From: Candidatus Saccharimonadota bacterium
GTDB taxonomy: Bacteria; Patescibacteriota; Saccharimonadia; Saccharimonadales; JACDFO01
Direction: 5' to 3'
Length of the DNA stretch: 47,148 bases
Assembly (NCBI GenBank): GCA_013815785.1
Contig: JACDFO010000001.1
Coordinates: 2,973-50,120, forward strand
Shown here: positions 14,941 to 22,652 of the stretch, piece by piece
Position numbering within the stretch: the stretch's first letter is position 1
How the letters are laid out: each line of letters opens with the position of its first letter
Made by a program: the position numbers and the translations under genes
Notes under the pieces: model-generated
Databases searched by the model: none
Told to the model about the DNA's origin: nothing
What the model saw: only the letters and a program-made list of their open reading frames with translations

Positions 14941-16176
14941 TCAGCTTTTAATATATTTGATTGCAGCATGCGGGATTGATGTTATGGGTCTTAAACGGGT
15001 TGAGTCAAAAACTTCTGCCCATGGGTTTTGTTGACCCAATATCAAATCGCGCAGTATATTGCCCGCCACCATACTTGTACTTAAGCCCCATTTTTTAAAA
15101 CCGGTCGCGGTGTACATATGTTTAGACCATGGATACATTTTTCCTATTAGCGGCAATTCATCATATGCTAAATAGTCCATAGCCTTCCATTTGTATGAAA
15201 TTGATGAAATTCCAAAATGCTCTTGGGCGTAATTCGCTAACTTCTTGAATCTTTTAGATGGACTACCAAGACCTGGAATGTGTTTTTCACCGCCAATCAG
15301 TAATAGTTGTTGATTGCCGTCAGTCACGGGCAACAAAGAGTAGTGTCCTTTATCCGGTGAGATATACATACCCTTCATTGGTGAATCTAATTTTCCTGCA
15401 ACAATGTATGAAGTCTGCGGATATTCTACAATTGCACAGGCAGCGCGGGCTATGAGTGGAGCAGTGGGCATTTTTGTGGCAACTATAATATTTTTTGCCG
15501 TTATTGTGGCATGGCCCGACTTAACCTGGCATGGACTACCATCACTAATGCCTGTAGCGTTACTATGCTCAAACACGTAGCTACCTGACCCATTTACCGC
15601 GGCTGCGAGCCCTTTTGTGTAGTTTGGTGCGTGGAATTTAGCTTGGTTCGCAAACTTGACTGCTGCTTTAATCTTAAAAGGGAGAGGTAGCTGGTCTTCA
15701 AAGCTTGCAGGTAAGCCGAGGTCTAGGGCAACCTTTGCCTCAGACTTAAACTTTTCTATATTTTTGGATTGAGCTGTGTATACGTAGTTATCTTCTGTCT
15801 CCCATTGGCAGGCTATTTTTTCCTTGGTAATAATATACGCAATTTGTTTCAGGGCTGCCTGATTAGATTCGGCATATATAAGTGCGGTTTTTTTGCCGAG
15901 TCGCTCGCTTAGCTCGGCGTACATGAGGCCGTGCTGGGAAGTAACTTTGCCCGTAGTCCCGCCAGTCGTGCCACTACCTATGGTGTTTTTTTCGAGTACT
16001 GCGACAGTTTGTCCGGATTCTTTGAGCAAATATGCTGCCGTCAACCCCGTTATACCGCCTCCGATAATAACTGTATCAACTTCTATATCATGCTCTATAA
16101 CTGGATAAGATGATTTTGAAATCGTGTCTTTCCAGTATGAATGTTCGTCGTCGGGTAATTTCAGCATATGTACCAT
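14941..16176 (-). CDS. FAD-dependent oxidoreductase (DadA/YhfW-like, without Rieske domain)
   Basis: DAO-fold flavoprotein, 411 residues. The N-terminal TVIIGGGITGLTAAYLL dinucleotide motif is followed by AVLEKNTIGSGTTGGTTGKVTSQHGL, the pattern of the subfamily that usually carries a C-terminal Rieske iron-sulfur domain (Bacillus YhfW type). The conserved C-terminal FAD segment YTATGFKKWGLSTSMVAGNIL is present, and the protein ends about 45 residues later, so the Rieske domain is absent. Substrate unknown; an amine or amino-acid oxidation is plausible for the family. It stands alone on the minus strand. Confidence 0.85.
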   Translation of the reverse strand: MVHMLKLPDDEHSYWKDTISKSSYPVIEHDIEVDTVIIGGGITGLTAAYLLKESGQTVAVLEKNTIGSGTTGGTTGKVTSQHGLMYAELSERLGKKTALIYAESNQAALKQIAYIITKEKIACQWETEDNYVYTAQSKNIEKFKSEAKVALDLGLPASFEDQLPLPFKIKAAVKFANQAKFHAPNYTKGLAAAVNGSGSYVFEHSNATGISDGSPCQVKSGHATITAKNIIVATKMPTAPLIARAACAIVEYPQTSYIVAGKLDSPMKGMYISPDKGHYSLLPVTDGNQQLLLIGGEKHIPGLGSPSKRFKKLANYAQEHFGISSISYKWKAMDYLAYDELPLIGKMYPWSKHMYTATGFKKWGLSTSMVAGNILRDLILGQQNPWAEVFDSTRLRPITSIPHAAIKYIKS

Positions 16177-16276
16177 TTTAGTGGGCTAACAGCGTACAAC
16201 ATATAAGATTTATCTCATATGTGTGAAATCTATGCACACGAGTATCGAAAAACTATGTATTTAGGACTCCCGTGGA

Positions 16277-16284
16277 TGTATAAT
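16277..16284 (+). promoter_or_regulatory. -10 element before the DUF4383 gene
   Basis: TATAAT (16279-16284) preceded by TG. The -35 position holds only a weak TGTATT. Transcription would leave a leader of about 55 nt to the start at 16345. Confidence 0.5.
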
Positions 16285-16344
16285 TTTGTTTAAGGACCTT
16301 TCGGGTATATGTCCGGGGTTTAAACTTTAAACAAGGGGGCAGAA

Positions 16345-16725
16345 ATGTTAAAGCAACTATCGATGGCGGTGGGGGTGGTATTTCTATTAATTGGAATACT
16401 TGGTTTTGTTCCGGGCGTAACTAACGACCAAGACTTATTACTAGGAATCTTTCTAGTAGGTTTGTTACAGAACCTCATTCACATTGTAGGTGGTGTAGCG
16501 GCAATTTTGGCTGCCAAAAGCGAGGATCTGTCACAGATGTATTTTAGAGTTTTTGGTGTGGTTTACGCGGTCATTGCATTAATAGGCGTCGTACAGGGAA
16601 ATACTGTGCTTGGTTTGTTCGATATAAATGCGGCAGAAAACATCTTACACGTAGCAATTGCAGTAGCGTTCTTGGCTATAGGTTTTGGTGTTCCAAAGTC
16701 AACCGAAACACGAACAACAGTTTAG
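16345..16725 (+). CDS. DUF4383 family membrane protein
   Basis: 126 residues with four hydrophobic segments (about 7-25, 38-58, 68-85, 98-117). The sequence LLLGIFLVGLLQNLIHIVGGVAAILA and ENILHVAIAVAFLAIGFG match the DUF4383 pattern, a family of small four-helix membrane proteins of unknown function common in actinobacteria and often stress-associated. A monocistronic unit: its own -10 upstream and an intrinsic terminator 24 nt after the stop. Confidence 0.82.
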   Translation: MLKQLSMAVGVVFLLIGILGFVPGVTNDQDLLLGIFLVGLLQNLIHIVGGVAAILAAKSEDLSQMYFRVFGVVYAVIALIGVVQGNTVLGLFDINAAENILHVAIAVAFLAIGFGVPKSTETRTTV

Positions 16726-16748
16726 TTAAAATACAAATTAGATATCAT

Positions 16749-16784
16749 ATGAGTCCTGCCAAAACCGTGGGACTCATTTGTTTT
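16749..16784 (+). terminator. Terminator after the DUF4383 gene
   Basis: ATGAGTCC (16749-16756) pairs with GGACTCAT (16770-16777), 8 bp, followed by TTTGTTTT. It overlaps the end of the small minus-strand gene starting at 16935. Confidence 0.75.
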
Positions 16785-16935
16785 GATGGTGATTGGTGTC
16801 TTTGTAACTTTGTCCGTGGCCATGACCGGTAGATAGGCTGACAAATGACAGTAGAAGTACAACTGCTGCCAAGCCGAGAATGGCCAGCATTCTAAATTTG
16901 TCTTCATGTCCGATAATTTGCTTAATACAATTCAT
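16774..16935 (-). CDS. Small membrane protein with His-rich tail
   Basis: A 53-residue frame from ATG 16935 to TGA 16774. Residues 1-15 are charged (MNCIKQIIGHEDKFR), residues 16-37 form one membrane helix (MLAILGLAAVVLLLSFVSLS), and the tail GHGHGQSYKDTNHHQNK has five histidines in 17 residues, suggesting metal binding. On the minus strand CTGAAC-17-TAGACT lies just upstream, with only a short leader. It is too short for standard size cut-offs; support is the signal-anchor pattern and composition, not homology. Confidence 0.55.
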   Translation of the reverse strand: MNCIKQIIGHEDKFRMLAILGLAAVVLLLSFVSLSTGHGHGQSYKDTNHHQNK

Positions 16936-16991
16936 GTTAACTAAAGTCTAGCATAGAGCAGGAACGGGTTCAGCTTGTACATAATGGTATC

Positions 16992-17540
16992 CTAGCGCTC
17001 ATGAATTCTAACCGAATGGGCCAGCAAGCTGCCGAAACCGATTGCCCCGATAGCCTGGGCAGAAAATAATACGCGCGCAACTTCTAGGGCGGTGAGAACG
17101 CCTAACCCCAGACTTACCAATTGGACCGCCAGGCATATTTTGCTAAATCGGTCTAAGTCGTTAAGTTTTGCTAACCAAAATCCTAAACCTAGTTGGAAAA
17201 ACAGCAAACCAAATGCGATGACGATATGTATATTTTCGAATAGTACATTGAGTTTATAGGGGTAGGTGCTCAGTACGAGTAATCCATAACCAATACCCAG
17301 CATTACTAACACTCTTTTTAATTTGGCTAATGTAATGGCAGTTGCAGCTCTCGTAAGTAAAATCGCACATATCCAAAAACCGATACTAAACACGACGAAT
17401 GTATTGCTCATCGTGCCATAGTTACTGACTCCGCCCTGATTTTCGCTAAACAGAACCTCAGGAGAAATTAATACACAGATAAAAATGCTAACTAGTAACG
17501 CCAGCTGACTAAACAAGGTATAACGCGAGGCGGCTTTCAT
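16992..17540 (-). CDS. Hypothetical polytopic membrane protein
   Basis: 182 residues from the ATG at 17540, with about six hydrophobic segments (around 9-28, 43-62, 76-92, 100-123, 134-155, 160-172). No known motif. I chose this ATG because a TATACT box (17547-17552 complement) ends 6 nt before it, consistent with a leaderless transcript; a longer frame begins at 17564 but would lie upstream of the transcription start. Divergent from the RRM protein gene, with repeated TACTGTTT motifs between them. Confidence 0.65.
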   Translation of the reverse strand: MKAASRYTLFSQLALLVSIFICVLISPEVLFSENQGGVSNYGTMSNTFVVFSIGFWICAILLTRAATAITLAKLKRVLVMLGIGYGLLVLSTYPYKLNVLFENIHIVIAFGLLFFQLGLGFWLAKLNDLDRFSKICLAVQLVSLGLGVLTALEVARVLFSAQAIGAIGFGSLLAHSVRIHER

Positions 17541-17600
17541 GCAAACAGTATACTCATGTATCAAAACAAAACAGTATAAGTATAGACTTTTACTGTTTGC
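17541..17600. promoter_or_regulatory. Inverted repeat GCAAACAGTA/TACTGTTTGC in a divergent promoter region
   Basis: GCAAACAGTA (17541-17550) and its exact complement TACTGTTTGC (17591-17600) flank a third direct copy of AAACAGTA (17569-17576). The copies occupy the -35 positions of both divergent -10 boxes: TATACT at 17547-17552 on the minus strand and TATTAT at 17614-17619 on the plus strand (17 nt after TACTGT). They may be an operator or an unusual -35 element. Confidence 0.5.
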
Positions 17601-17773
17601 AAAAGCTCAGTTCTATTATGAAACTATAATTAAACGTGATAAACTTTAACAAGCAAGTGGTTACTAACTCTCTTCGTTGTCATATTTAGTTCTTCAAAGG
17701 CTGATTATCATCTACGGTTAGAAGATATAGGCGCTCGCTAAGAGTTATAAGTTAACAGAAGGACAAAATTATT

Positions 17774-18034
17774 ATGGCAATGAAACTTTACGTAGGCGGT
17801 TTAGCTTACAGCGTTACAGAACAAGAATTAGAAGCATTATTTGCAGAGCAAGGCAAAGTGCTGAGTGCTGTAGTTATTAAAGATCGAGATAGTGGACAGT
17901 CTAAAGGCTTCGGCTTCGTAGAAATGGAAGACGATAAGGCCGGAGAGACCGCAATACAGGAACTGAACGGTAAGGATGTAAGCGGCCGCTCAATCGTAGT
18001 TAACCAAGCTCGTCCGCAAGAAGACCGACGCTAA
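17774..18034 (+). CDS. RRM-domain RNA-binding protein
   Basis: Single RNA recognition motif protein, 86 residues. RNP-2 is KLYVGGL at residues 4-10 and RNP-1 is KGFGFVEM around residues 43-50, both with the aromatic residues that stack on RNA. Similar proteins in cyanobacteria and some other bacteria act in cold response and mRNA localisation. It has a short basic tail (RPQEDRR). The upstream untranslated region is long (about 140-150 nt from the likely start), and AGAAGGA precedes the ATG, which fits post-transcriptional control, but this is inference. Confidence 0.93.
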   Translation: MAMKLYVGGLAYSVTEQELEALFAEQGKVLSAVVIKDRDSGQSKGFGFVEMEDDKAGETAIQELNGKDVSGRSIVVNQARPQEDRR

Positions 18035-18068
18035 GCCACATACCTCTTTTGGTAAATAATAAAACATA

Positions 18069-18088
18069 GGGCTTGAGTGCTCAAGTCC
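18069..18088 (+). other. Hairpin between the RRM and ATP-grasp genes
   Basis: GGGCTTGA (18069-18076), loop GTGC, TCAAGTCC (18081-18088): 8 bp with one G-U pair. No T run follows; the next gene starts at 18094. It may be a weak terminator or a structure near the downstream start. Confidence 0.45.
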
Positions 18089-18093
18089 GTTAA

Positions 18094-19158
18094 ATGAGCA
18101 AATTTATGATAAATAAACACATTGAGATAGTGTCTTCTACGGTTATTGGACTGAGTTCCATGGGCAAAGTGTCTCGCGACGCTATTTTGGCTGTTCTGGC
18201 CAAGCATTATAGCCATGTCAGAGTCACGATCATAAATGATTTATCTGATCTTGAAGCCCTGACTGCTCGTAAACCAGATTTAGTTGTTTTGGGTATGAAA
18301 TTTATTCCGTCAAATCCTCAGTTGAGATTCCAAAATTCTAGTAGAATTTGGATAAGCGAATACCTTGACATGCATGACATAGCCTATACCGGCTCTAGAC
18401 AGCCGGCACATGAGCTGGAGCTTGATAAACCTTTGGCCAAACAGCGTGCGCTAAACTTTGGGCTTAAGACAACGCCATTTTATGTCGCGCGCCAAAATAA
18501 ATCCTTCGATATCGGTCAGCTACCACTAGAGTATCCACTTTTTGTCAAACCAACAGACCGAGGCGGTGGTTTAGGTATTGATAGTAGTTCTGTGGCTTAT
18601 AATTTTGAGCAAGTGCAATCAAAAGTGCAGTCAATTACCGCTAATCATAGATCAGATTCACTTATAGAAAATTATTTGCCAGGACGTGAAATTAGTGTAG
18701 CAATTCTTAAAAATGATATTACACACGAATATACTGTGATGCCAATAGAGCGTATTGTCCCACCTAACAAACACGGAGTAAGTATATTAAGTCCAGACGT
18801 AAAACATGCCGATTCTGGGCTAAGCGTGGCAGTTACGGATGCTGACGTCAAAAAGAAGGTTAGCCAGCTGGCTATCGATGTTTTTTATGCATTAGGGGCC
18901 CGTGATTATGGGCGTATCGATACCCGTATGGACGCTAATGGTATTCCACACTTTCTTGAAGCGAACTTAATCCCAAGTTTAATAGAAGGCTATGGCAATT
19001 TTCCTAAGGCCTGCATGCTTAACTTAAATCTCGATTATGAGCAGATGTTATTACGTATAGTAAGGTTAGCATTTAGCCGGAACGCCGACTCAATCTCAAG
19101 CTCACCTTTCGAATATCATTTTGCAACACCACTTGCTAACACTGCGTTACAAGTCTGA
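18094..19158 (+). CDS. ATP-grasp ligase, D-alanine-D-alanine ligase-like
   Basis: ATP-dependent carboxylate-amine ligase, 354 residues. The ATP-grasp core is visible: LEYPLFVKPTDRGGGLGID around residues 148-166, LIENYLPGREISVAIL around 189-204, and ARDYGRIDTRMDANGIPHFLEAN around 267-289, with the Mg-binding Asp/Glu/Asn residues. These match Ddl-type ligases, but the first 90 residues diverge, so whether it makes D-Ala-D-Ala or another dipeptide is open. Many CPR genomes keep several such paralogs. Probably transcribed alone or with the RRM gene. Confidence 0.85.
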   Translation: MSKFMINKHIEIVSSTVIGLSSMGKVSRDAILAVLAKHYSHVRVTIINDLSDLEALTARKPDLVVLGMKFIPSNPQLRFQNSSRIWISEYLDMHDIAYTGSRQPAHELELDKPLAKQRALNFGLKTTPFYVARQNKSFDIGQLPLEYPLFVKPTDRGGGLGIDSSSVAYNFEQVQSKVQSITANHRSDSLIENYLPGREISVAILKNDITHEYTVMPIERIVPPNKHGVSILSPDVKHADSGLSVAVTDADVKKKVSQLAIDVFYALGARDYGRIDTRMDANGIPHFLEANLIPSLIEGYGNFPKACMLNLNLDYEQMLLRIVRLAFSRNADSISSSPFEYHFATPLANTALQV

Positions 19159-19176
19159 GCATGAAACATTCAACTG

Positions 19177-19578
19177 CTAAGAATTTTGCAGTATAGAAAG
19201 TATATTTCCAGCAGGGTCTTTGAACCAGGCAATGTCCGGTCCCATATTCATCGATAAGCCTCTTAATACGCCCTTTTCGTCAGTTGTTGCTCCATTCCCT
19301 AAATCATACTTTTCAAAAGCGACACCTCTGCTCGTAAGCTCATCAATTGCCTCATCAATATTTTCTACTGGAAAATTAAGTACTGTATACGTAGCAGGGA
19401 TGTGGCCATCTTTAGGATAAATTAGCACTGAACCACCGGTTGCCAGGCTAAGTGTCAGCATGTTCATTGGTTCAGGTTCTTCAGATATGTCCAAGCCTAA
19501 TACTTGGCTATAAAACTCTTTTGTCTTAGCAATATTGTTAGTGGTAAACCCACTAAACGCTTTGGAATCTTTTAGCAT
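19177..19578 (-). CDS. VOC-family (glyoxalase/bleomycin-resistance fold) protein
   Basis: 133 residues. The N-terminus FSGFTTNNIAKTKEFYSQVLGLDI is the typical VOC beta-alpha-beta module opening, and the second module ends DIAWFKDPAGNILSILQ. Substrate unknown; close relatives are annotated only as glyoxalase/dioxygenase superfamily. AAGGAG lies upstream of the ATG at 19578. Divergent from the PhnB-like gene. Confidence 0.88.
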   Translation of the reverse strand: MLKDSKAFSGFTTNNIAKTKEFYSQVLGLDISEEPEPMNMLTLSLATGGSVLIYPKDGHIPATYTVLNFPVENIDEAIDELTSRGVAFEKYDLGNGATTDEKGVLRGLSMNMGPDIAWFKDPAGNILSILQNS

Positions 19579-19692
19579 ATAATAACTCCTTACTTTGTAG
19601 TACTAATTTTACGCCGGTATAAACGCGATTCAAAAATAAAAAATAATCAGTCGAGAGACTGTTATAATATTCATGTAATTTAGGAGGCAACA

Positions 19693-20190
19693 ATGCAAAA
19701 AATAACACCGTTTATATGGTTTCAAGGTAACGCCGAAGAGGCGATGAATTATTACATCTCAACATTTAAAAATTCTTCTATAACTCACATAGAACGATAT
19801 GCCGGAAATCAGGGCATACCAGGCGAGCAAGAATTAGAAGGAAAAGTTTTGACGGGGGTATTTGAGCTCATGGGACAAACATTCATGTGTCTTGATGGAG
19901 GTCCTCAGTTTGAAATGTCAGGCGCAATATCTTTTCTAATCGAATTCGAAACTCAAGCAGAACTGGACGAGGTTTGGGACAGATTGGTAGACGGAGGCAA
20001 AACACAACAATGCGGTTGGGTAACGGATAAGTTTGGAGTAACGTGGCAGATTACACCAGCTAATCTTGGAAGAATGATGAGCGATTCATCCGCCACGCCC
20101 GAACAAAAGAAGGCGTTAATGGAAGCTATGATGCCTATGGTTAAGTTAGACGCCGCCAAACTAGAAGAAGCATTCGAAGCTGCAAAATAG
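19693..20190 (+). CDS. PhnB-like VOC-family protein (3-demethylubiquinone-9 methyltransferase fold)
   Basis: 165 residues. ITPFIWFQGNAEEAMNYYIS at the N-terminus and CGWVTDKFGVTWQITPANL are the hallmark segments of the PhnB/3-dmu-9 subfamily of VOC proteins; despite the name no methyltransferase activity is implied. AGGAGG precedes the ATG. DUF4287 follows 1 nt later, so the two are co-transcribed; this pairing suggests shared (unknown) physiology. Confidence 0.9.
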   Translation: MQKITPFIWFQGNAEEAMNYYISTFKNSSITHIERYAGNQGIPGEQELEGKVLTGVFELMGQTFMCLDGGPQFEMSGAISFLIEFETQAELDEVWDRLVDGGKTQQCGWVTDKFGVTWQITPANLGRMMSDSSATPEQKKALMEAMMPMVKLDAAKLEEAFEAAK

Positions 20191-20191
20191 T

Positions 20192-20485
20192 ATGTCATTT
20201 CAAGCATATCTCGATAATATCGAAGAAAAAACGGGTAAGACTCCTAATGACTTCATCGCTATAGCTAAATCAAAGGGTTTTGATAATCCGGCAACGAGGG
20301 CTGCTGTAATCGTGGAATGGCTTAAAAAAGACTTTGGATTAGGACACGGCCATGCCATGGCAGTAGTATACGTTATTAAGAATGGGGCCATGATAGACGA
20401 CAAACACGTAGGTAGTTCTGGTGTTCATCGTGACGACTCAGATACCCTCAACATGGATGGCAAAAATAAGAATAGGACCTCCTGA
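20192..20485 (+). CDS. DUF4287-domain protein
   Basis: 97 residues; the stretch SFQAYLDNIEEKTGKTPNDF, then VEWLKKDFGLGHGHAMAVVYVIKNG is the DUF4287 pattern, a small helical domain often fused or adjacent to other small domains in bacteria. The last 20 residues (Asp/Ser/Lys-rich) are a variable tail. Co-transcribed with the PhnB-like gene. Function unknown. Confidence 0.88.
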   Translation: MSFQAYLDNIEEKTGKTPNDFIAIAKSKGFDNPATRAAVIVEWLKKDFGLGHGHAMAVVYVIKNGAMIDDKHVGSSGVHRDDSDTLNMDGKNKNRTS

Positions 20486-20591
20486 AGAAAGTTTTTTGGT
20501 CTACTTTGCATCCAAGGATGTGTCCTAGAGAAATATTTAACTGTGTCAGCAAAGGGTAAATGGAAAAAACAGTCGGACATCGTAAGTACTT

Positions 20592-20600
20592 TGGTATAAT
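20592..20600 (+). promoter_or_regulatory. Extended -10 promoter
   Basis: TGG followed by TATAAT (20595-20600), an extended -10, 13 nt before the ATG at 20614. It supports that start over an upstream in-frame ATG at 20560. Confidence 0.6.
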
Positions 20601-20613
20601 GCATGGTGCGACT

Positions 20614-20970
20614 ATGAAACACCTAAGTCTTACCAGTTTGATTATCGGTGTACTAGCCAGCCTTGGCATGCTGTTCGGTACGGGTTCCGGGCATGCCTTA
20701 CTGACGCAATCTTCACCATCCCACGGCATGGACGGCGGCGAGTCCTCCAAACAATGCCAATCTATTTGTCCGCCTGTTCTGAGCGAAAAGCAGAGGAACC
20801 CAACCATACAGGAAGACGATACCGATCCTAATCCATTGCCTTTCTGGTCGCTGCCGTTACCCCGACACACCTCGCTTATATACGCTGTGGCGATGATTGC
20901 GCTTGCCTTGGCTTTCCTGAGACGAAGACCGCCTGATCTGGTGGCAATCTACGGCAATTGGAGAAACTAA
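20614..20970 (+). CDS. Small secreted or membrane protein, unknown
   Basis: 118 residues. The N-terminus (MKHLSLTSLIIGVLASLGML) is a signal peptide or anchor, the middle is polar with CQSIC (two cysteines) and His/Met/Ser residues (SHGMDGG), and a second hydrophobic segment (YAVAMIALALAFL) near the C-terminus precedes a positive RRR cluster. I see no family. It is the first of three extracytoplasmic proteins in a row (with DUF3105 and DUF305), where copper handling is a possible but unproven theme. Confidence 0.6.
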   Translation: MKHLSLTSLIIGVLASLGMLFGTGSGHALLTQSSPSHGMDGGESSKQCQSICPPVLSEKQRNPTIQEDDTDPNPLPFWSLPLPRHTSLIYAVAMIALALAFLRRRPPDLVAIYGNWRN

Positions 20971-21060
20971 GCCAATCCACTTTATACGCCCGATAAGTCA
21001 GGTAGCCGGCAAATCGCGTGTTTTAGTAGTCTTATTATTTAGCAGATTGGAGCATTACTC

Positions 21061-21582
21061 GTGTCAAACAAAGTTTTTATAGGAATCATCGCCGTATTGT
21101 TGATCGGAACGTTTGGTTTTATTACCATAAAAAAACGTAGTACTCCAGAAGTAGAGCGGCCTGGTGTGGCCCACGAAGATAAAGGCCGGCAGCATGTCGC
21201 CGACAATGCCGTAGCATACGGTGGAACAGAGGCACCGACTTCGGGTGATCACAGCGATCCGTTGCCGTGGCAGGCATATGAACAAGAAGTGCCTGACATC
21301 AATGTTATCCACAATATGGAACACGGCGGTGTCTATATATCCTACAAGCCGGACCTTCCGGCTGAGGAAATAACTAAGATTAAAGCAATATTCTTCCAGC
21401 CATTCTCACGGGAAAACTTTAACGCGAGCAAGGTTATTTTAGCGCCCCGGGCAACTAATGAAGCGCCTATTATCATGTCGTCTTGGTTGCGCAGTATGAA
21501 ATTAGAAAGTTTTGATGAAGATAAGATGGTTGAGTACTACCGGCGCAATGTTGGCAAGAGCCCTGAACCTGCCGCCAGCTGA
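21061..21582 (+). CDS. DUF3105 family protein
   Basis: 173 residues starting with GTG. An N-terminal membrane anchor (VFIGIIAVLLIGTFGFITI) is followed by an extracytoplasmic domain with SGDHSDPLPW and VIHNMEHGGVYISYKP, the conserved His-containing DUF3105 core (GxH ... vHnlEHG). These histidines suggest metal binding, but the function is unknown. The DUF305 gene follows after 37 nt with its own Shine-Dalgarno. Confidence 0.85.
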   Translation: MSNKVFIGIIAVLLIGTFGFITIKKRSTPEVERPGVAHEDKGRQHVADNAVAYGGTEAPTSGDHSDPLPWQAYEQEVPDINVIHNMEHGGVYISYKPDLPAEEITKIKAIFFQPFSRENFNASKVILAPRATNEAPIIMSSWLRSMKLESFDEDKMVEYYRRNVGKSPEPAAS

Positions 21583-21619
21583 TAGGTAAAGAAATTAAAC
21601 TAATTAAGGGAGGTTTCTT

Positions 21620-22282
21620 ATGAAAAACAGTAAAGCGCTTAGCGCAGGAGTCATCCTAGCAGTAGTTATTGGCGGGGGTGTATGGGCGGTTGTCTTGCGT
21701 AACAAGAATGGTTCGAATACAAACCAAACCGCTTCGACAAATTTTCAGCAGCAATCATCAGTTGAGACAGCTAAAACAGCAACTGAGAAAGATTTTGAGA
21801 AGTACGTGGGTGAAGATTACGACCGTATGTTTCTATCTAACATGATTGAGCATCACCAGGGAGCGATAGATATGGCTAATCTGGCTCTTAGCAATGCTAA
21901 ACATCAGGAACTGAAAAATTTAGCTCAAAATATTGTTAAGACACAGTCGAAAGAAAGCAAGGATATGAAAGCTTGGCAAAAGACGTGGGGCTACCCTACT
22001 AACAGCGGTGAAGAAATGATGAATCATAGTTCTATGAGCATGGCAACCAGCATGGATTTAATGACTGAAAGCCTGAGGGGCAAGACTGGTGACGAGTTCG
22101 ACAAAGCTTTCTTAGGCGCCATGATTGAACACCACGAATCTGCTGTCGCTATGTCTCGGCCGGGCGTTAATAATGCAGCACATCAGGAAATAAAAGAACT
22201 CACCAAAGCCATCATCGAGGCACAAAACGCCGAAATCGCCCAAATGCGAGACTGGCTAGGCGACTGGGGCTACGAAGGTTAA
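21620..22282 (+). CDS. DUF305 (CopM-like) membrane-anchored protein
   Basis: 220 residues. An N-terminal anchor (about residues 7-27) precedes two DUF305 repeats: YDRMFLSNMIEHHQGAIDMA around residues 70-89 and FDKAFLGAMIEHHESAVAMS around 153-172, each with the conserved MIEHH. DUF305 four-helix proteins include periplasmic copper-binding proteins such as cyanobacterial CopM; Met and His are abundant between the repeats (MMNHSSMSMATSMDLM), which fits copper or silver binding. GGGAGG precedes the ATG. It is at the end of the small cluster. Confidence 0.9.
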   Translation: MKNSKALSAGVILAVVIGGGVWAVVLRNKNGSNTNQTASTNFQQQSSVETAKTATEKDFEKYVGEDYDRMFLSNMIEHHQGAIDMANLALSNAKHQELKNLAQNIVKTQSKESKDMKAWQKTWGYPTNSGEEMMNHSSMSMATSMDLMTESLRGKTGDEFDKAFLGAMIEHHESAVAMSRPGVNNAAHQEIKELTKAIIEAQNAEIAQMRDWLGDWGYEG

Positions 22283-22652
22283 GCGTTAACGATGGCAAAA
22301 TAAAAAAATCAATCATTGAAAAGAGGACGTTCCTTTAGGGTGTTATTTTATTGGTTAGGGTGGAGGGATTCGAAACCCCGATGCCAGGACCAGAACGCCA
22401 ACACATCCGTCCCGCTGCTCGGATGACCCCGAACGAATTGGTAGGGCGCCAGCGTCTCTAGAGCCCTGATGTCGCCCTCGTACGGATCCACCTCGAGCCA
22501 GCTACCGGTTTCGAGGTTGAAGTGTAAGTTGAATGAAACTTGTAAGCTTTTTGTAGTATCTTTTATAGGCTGCACCTCCGTTATAAATTTTAAAAACTTT
22601 ACAAAATAGTGTTTATTTTTCACCAAAGCTTGCAGTGGTGTAGAATTACGAT
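22283..22652. other. Non-coding stretch with GC-rich patch
   Basis: No convincing gene in 370 nt. It contains a direct repeat TTAGGGTG (22336-22343 and 22356-22363), the decayed tRNA-Gln copy, and a patch of about 62% GC (22381-22500, counted by eye) inside AT-rich flanks. A minus-strand open frame crosses the patch but reads through the tRNA-like T arm and lacks support. Confidence 0.6.
22352..22398 (-). pseudogene. Decayed 3' half of a tRNA-Gln gene
   Basis: On the minus strand, from the anticodon loop TTCTGGT through the variable region and T arm (ATCGGGG, TTTCGAATCCCTC) to a CCA at 22352-22354. Over 36 nt it matches the intact tRNA-Gln(CTG) at 23256-23329 at 29 positions in the same register. 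The D arm and the 5' acceptor strand are missing, so it cannot form a tRNA. It resembles the footprint an integrating element leaves at a tRNA 3' end, or a partial duplication. Confidence 0.65.

Noticed and set aside
22440..22500. Dense restriction-like sites (CTCGAG, GGATCC, TCTAGA) suggesting a vector sequence
   Set aside because: They are scattered with other GC-rich sequence, not a compact cloning linker, and the frame around them shows no vector-like gene. Contamination cannot be fully excluded, but is not supported.
22348..22626. Minus-strand open frame of 92 codons
   Set aside because: It reads through the decayed tRNA-Gln T arm (giving RGFESLHP, typical of translated tRNA), has no good start signal, and crosses a composition break. 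Treated as spurious.
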